The notes under the pieces are model-generated. The model was not told the origin of the DNA. It searched no databases and was given only the letters and a program-made list of their open reading frames with translations. Shown here piece after piece: positions 5,413-6,185 of a stretch of 6,185 bases of DNA. The DNA comes from Ignavibacteria bacterium (lineage in GTDB: Bacteria; Bacteroidota; Ignavibacteria; Kapaibacteriales; UBA4661). The translations under genes were made by a program, and so were the position numbers. How positions within the stretch are numbered: position 1 is the stretch's first letter; each line of letters begins with the position of its first letter. The stretch lies in NCBI GenBank assembly GCA_013298375.1, contig JAAFHM010000293.1:1-6185 (forward strand), in the 5' to 3' direction.

Positions 5413-5620
5413 TCAAAAACTCACTCAATGATTGCTTGCGTTTTTTATTTTCCCGCAAAGCAGTAACTTGGTCAAAAGCGTCGGCAAGGTCGGATTGCAG
5501 CCGCAGCGCTTGTTTGTATTTTTTCAGTTTGCCCAGTACCTTCTCCCAATCGTGCAGAGTAAGTTGCACGGCATGAGTCTTGCCATTACTGTCGTTGAGG
5601 TATTGAAGTGCAATTTTCAT
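5402..5620 (-). CDS. Antitoxin partner of the RelE/ParE-like toxin
   Basis: A 72-residue protein encoded immediately upstream of the toxin and overlapping it by 11 bp, the classic antitoxin-first order. It opens with a strand-like segment (MKIALQYLNDSNGKTHAVQL), then amphipathic helices (LHDWEKVLGKLKKYKQALRL, then SDLADAFDQVTALRE), a basic stretch (NKKRKQ) and a C-terminal helix SLSEFLNEL that could embrace the toxin. I do not see a clear helix-turn-helix, so the DNA-binding class is unassigned; the N-terminal strand could allow a dimeric strand-type DNA-binding fold, which is inference. I recall similar short proteins beside this toxin type in Bacteroidota. The ATG context (TTCAACACTATGAAAA) nearly matches that of the GIN gene and lacks Shine-Dalgarno. 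A promoter candidate and palindrome lie 83-135 bp upstream. Confidence 0.78.
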   Translation of the reverse strand: MKIALQYLNDSNGKTHAVQLTLHDWEKVLGKLKKYKQALRLQSDLADAFDQVTALRENKKRKQSLSEFLNEL

Positions 5621-5702
5621 AGTGTTGAATAGACAATGAGGAGGAAATATCGGTGAGAGGTTATCGCCTAAGCACTTCTCAATGGTACGACGTTGTTGTT
5701 CG

Positions 5703-5719
5703 ATTCAAGAACATTGAAT
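5703..5719. promoter_or_regulatory. Candidate operator palindrome of the toxin-antitoxin operon
   Basis: ATTCAAGAACATTGAAT is a perfect 6-bp inverted repeat with a 5-bp spacer, positioned where transcription from the promoter at 5725-5755 would begin. The right half-site extended (TTGAATAG, 5714-5721) recurs exactly at 5625-5632, just before the antitoxin start. Position and repetition fit autoregulation by the antitoxin or toxin-antitoxin complex, but this is inference. Confidence 0.4.
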
Positions 5720-5724
5720 AGTTT

Positions 5725-5755
5725 CTAAATTACAAAATTACCTTGTGTTCTCAAA
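5725..5755 (-). promoter_or_regulatory. Candidate Bacteroidota-type promoter of the toxin-antitoxin operon
   Basis: On the minus strand TTTG (5752-5755) and TAATTTAG (5725-5732) are separated by exactly 19 bp, matching TTTG-N19-TAnnTTTG in all but one defined base. It would give a leader of about 100 nt before ATG 5620. It also lies just after the stop of the upstream gene at 5772, so the operon probably has its own transcription start. Confidence 0.45.
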
Positions 5756-5771
5756 GACAGGCACAATTCTA

Positions 5772-6185
5772 TTAATTTGTCGGTTCTGCACTTTTTGTAA
5801 GTGAAATTACTTTTGTTGTTCTGTCAATTTTGTCCTTCAATGTACAGAAGAATGCCTTACCATTTATGCTCATAACATGAGATGCTAAAAACAGTCTCAA
5901 TTCATTCAAGTCAGTCACAAGCTGTCCTTGGTTTTTTTCATGGAACGCTTGCTGTCCTTCTTTTGTATATGGGTTTAATTCGTGAAGCCAATTATGCAAT
6001 CGCTGATATTTTTTTATTAGTTCTTCTTTGGTAATGCGTCTATCGGGAATCCCCACAATAACCATCTTCACATTATGTTCTTCAATTTCTTTTTCGGTCG
6101 TCTCTCTTATTTCACTTGGGCTAGGAAATATATCTATTCCCTTTCTGCCTAATGCTTTTAAGATTTTCTCGGCACTATATTGCCC
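5772..6185 (-). CDS. Hypothetical protein, 5' end cut by window edge
   Basis: The minus-strand frame ending at TAA 5772-5774 has no stop up to the right edge, so at least 137 residues are encoded and the start is outside the window. A GTG at 6069-6071 and an ATG at 6063-6065 are internal possibilities, but the coding-like sequence upstream (beginning GQYSAEKILKALGRKGIDIF) argues against them. The visible part is soluble and mostly helical: an IFPSPSEIRETTEKEIEEHN region, a strand VKMVIVGIP, helix-rich TKEELIKKYQRLHNWLHEL followed by NPY, a segment HEKNQGQLVTDLNELRLFLA, and a C-terminal strand pair around GKAFFCTLKDK. I do not recognise the family. The RLHNWLHELNPY motif is the most distinctive signature. 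The DNA is visibly more AT-rich than the histidine kinase end of the window, which may point to acquired DNA. The downstream toxin-antitoxin operon has its own promoter candidate. Confidence 0.72.
   Translation of the reverse strand, partial: GQYSAEKILKALGRKGIDIFPSPSEIRETTEKEIEEHNVKMVIVGIPDRRITKEELIKKYQRLHNWLHELNPYTKEGQQAFHEKNQGQLVTDLNELRLFLASHVMSINGKAFFCTLKDKIDRTTKVISLTKSAEPTN

Noticed and set aside
5772..6071. A complete 99-aa gene starting at GTG 6071
   Set aside because: The frame stays open for 38 further codons to the window edge with coding-like composition, so the gene is better read as truncated by the edge.

Overview
The window looks like a chromosomal accessory region of a Bacteroidota/Chlorobi-type (FCB group) bacterium. 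The basis is family content: a GIN-domain (DUF2807) surface protein, a DUF6934-type protein, a YSG-type serine hydrolase lipoprotein, a TPR/transmembrane/coiled-coil histidine kinase, weak or absent Shine-Dalgarno sequences at most starts, and promoter candidates of the TTTG-N19-TAnnTTTG kind. The exact genus cannot be told from the sequence alone.

Layout. The + strand carries one gene, the 3' part of a sensor histidine kinase (1-1569, open at the left edge). Everything else lies on the - strand. Read in its direction of transcription, right to left: an AT-rich gene of unknown function running off the right edge (5772-6185, partial); a type II toxin-antitoxin operon (antitoxin 5402-5620, RelE/ParE-like toxin 5074-5412, overlapping by 11 bp) with a good promoter candidate and a palindrome near the predicted transcription start; a lipoprotein serine hydrolase of the beta-lactamase/PF00144 family (3746-4861); a secreted GIN-domain protein with an internally duplicated beta-solenoid repeat (2707-3630); and a two-gene unit of a DUF6934-like protein (1991-2437) followed by a short 58-aa gene (1765-1941).

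The intergenic DNA holds two unexpected layers. First, three copies of one imperfect palindrome (arms around AAAGCCCTGTACACAAG, same orientation and related loops) sit at 1671-1710, 2614-2656 and 4958-4998. They probably act as terminators and belong to a dispersed hairpin family. Second, two short - strand stretches (1589-1660 and 5015-5062) encode the extreme C-terminus of catalase-peroxidase KatG (AAxAKVMNL-D/E-x-FEL then stop) with no KatG body attached. They are about 81% identical to each other over 48 bp, lie in direct orientation, and flank the 3.4-kb block that holds the hydrolase, GIN and DUF6934 genes. The toxin gene ends only 11 bp before one of them. This suggests that an ancestral katG locus, or a mobile katG-3'-end/terminator repeat, served as the site of repeated insertion or deletion.

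Functionally the region is a mosaic of short independent transcription units (signal sensing, envelope proteins, toxin-antitoxin and a candidate toxin-antitoxin-like pair) and not one pathway. The clearest candidate for an undescribed system is the DUF6934-like gene with its 58-aa partner.
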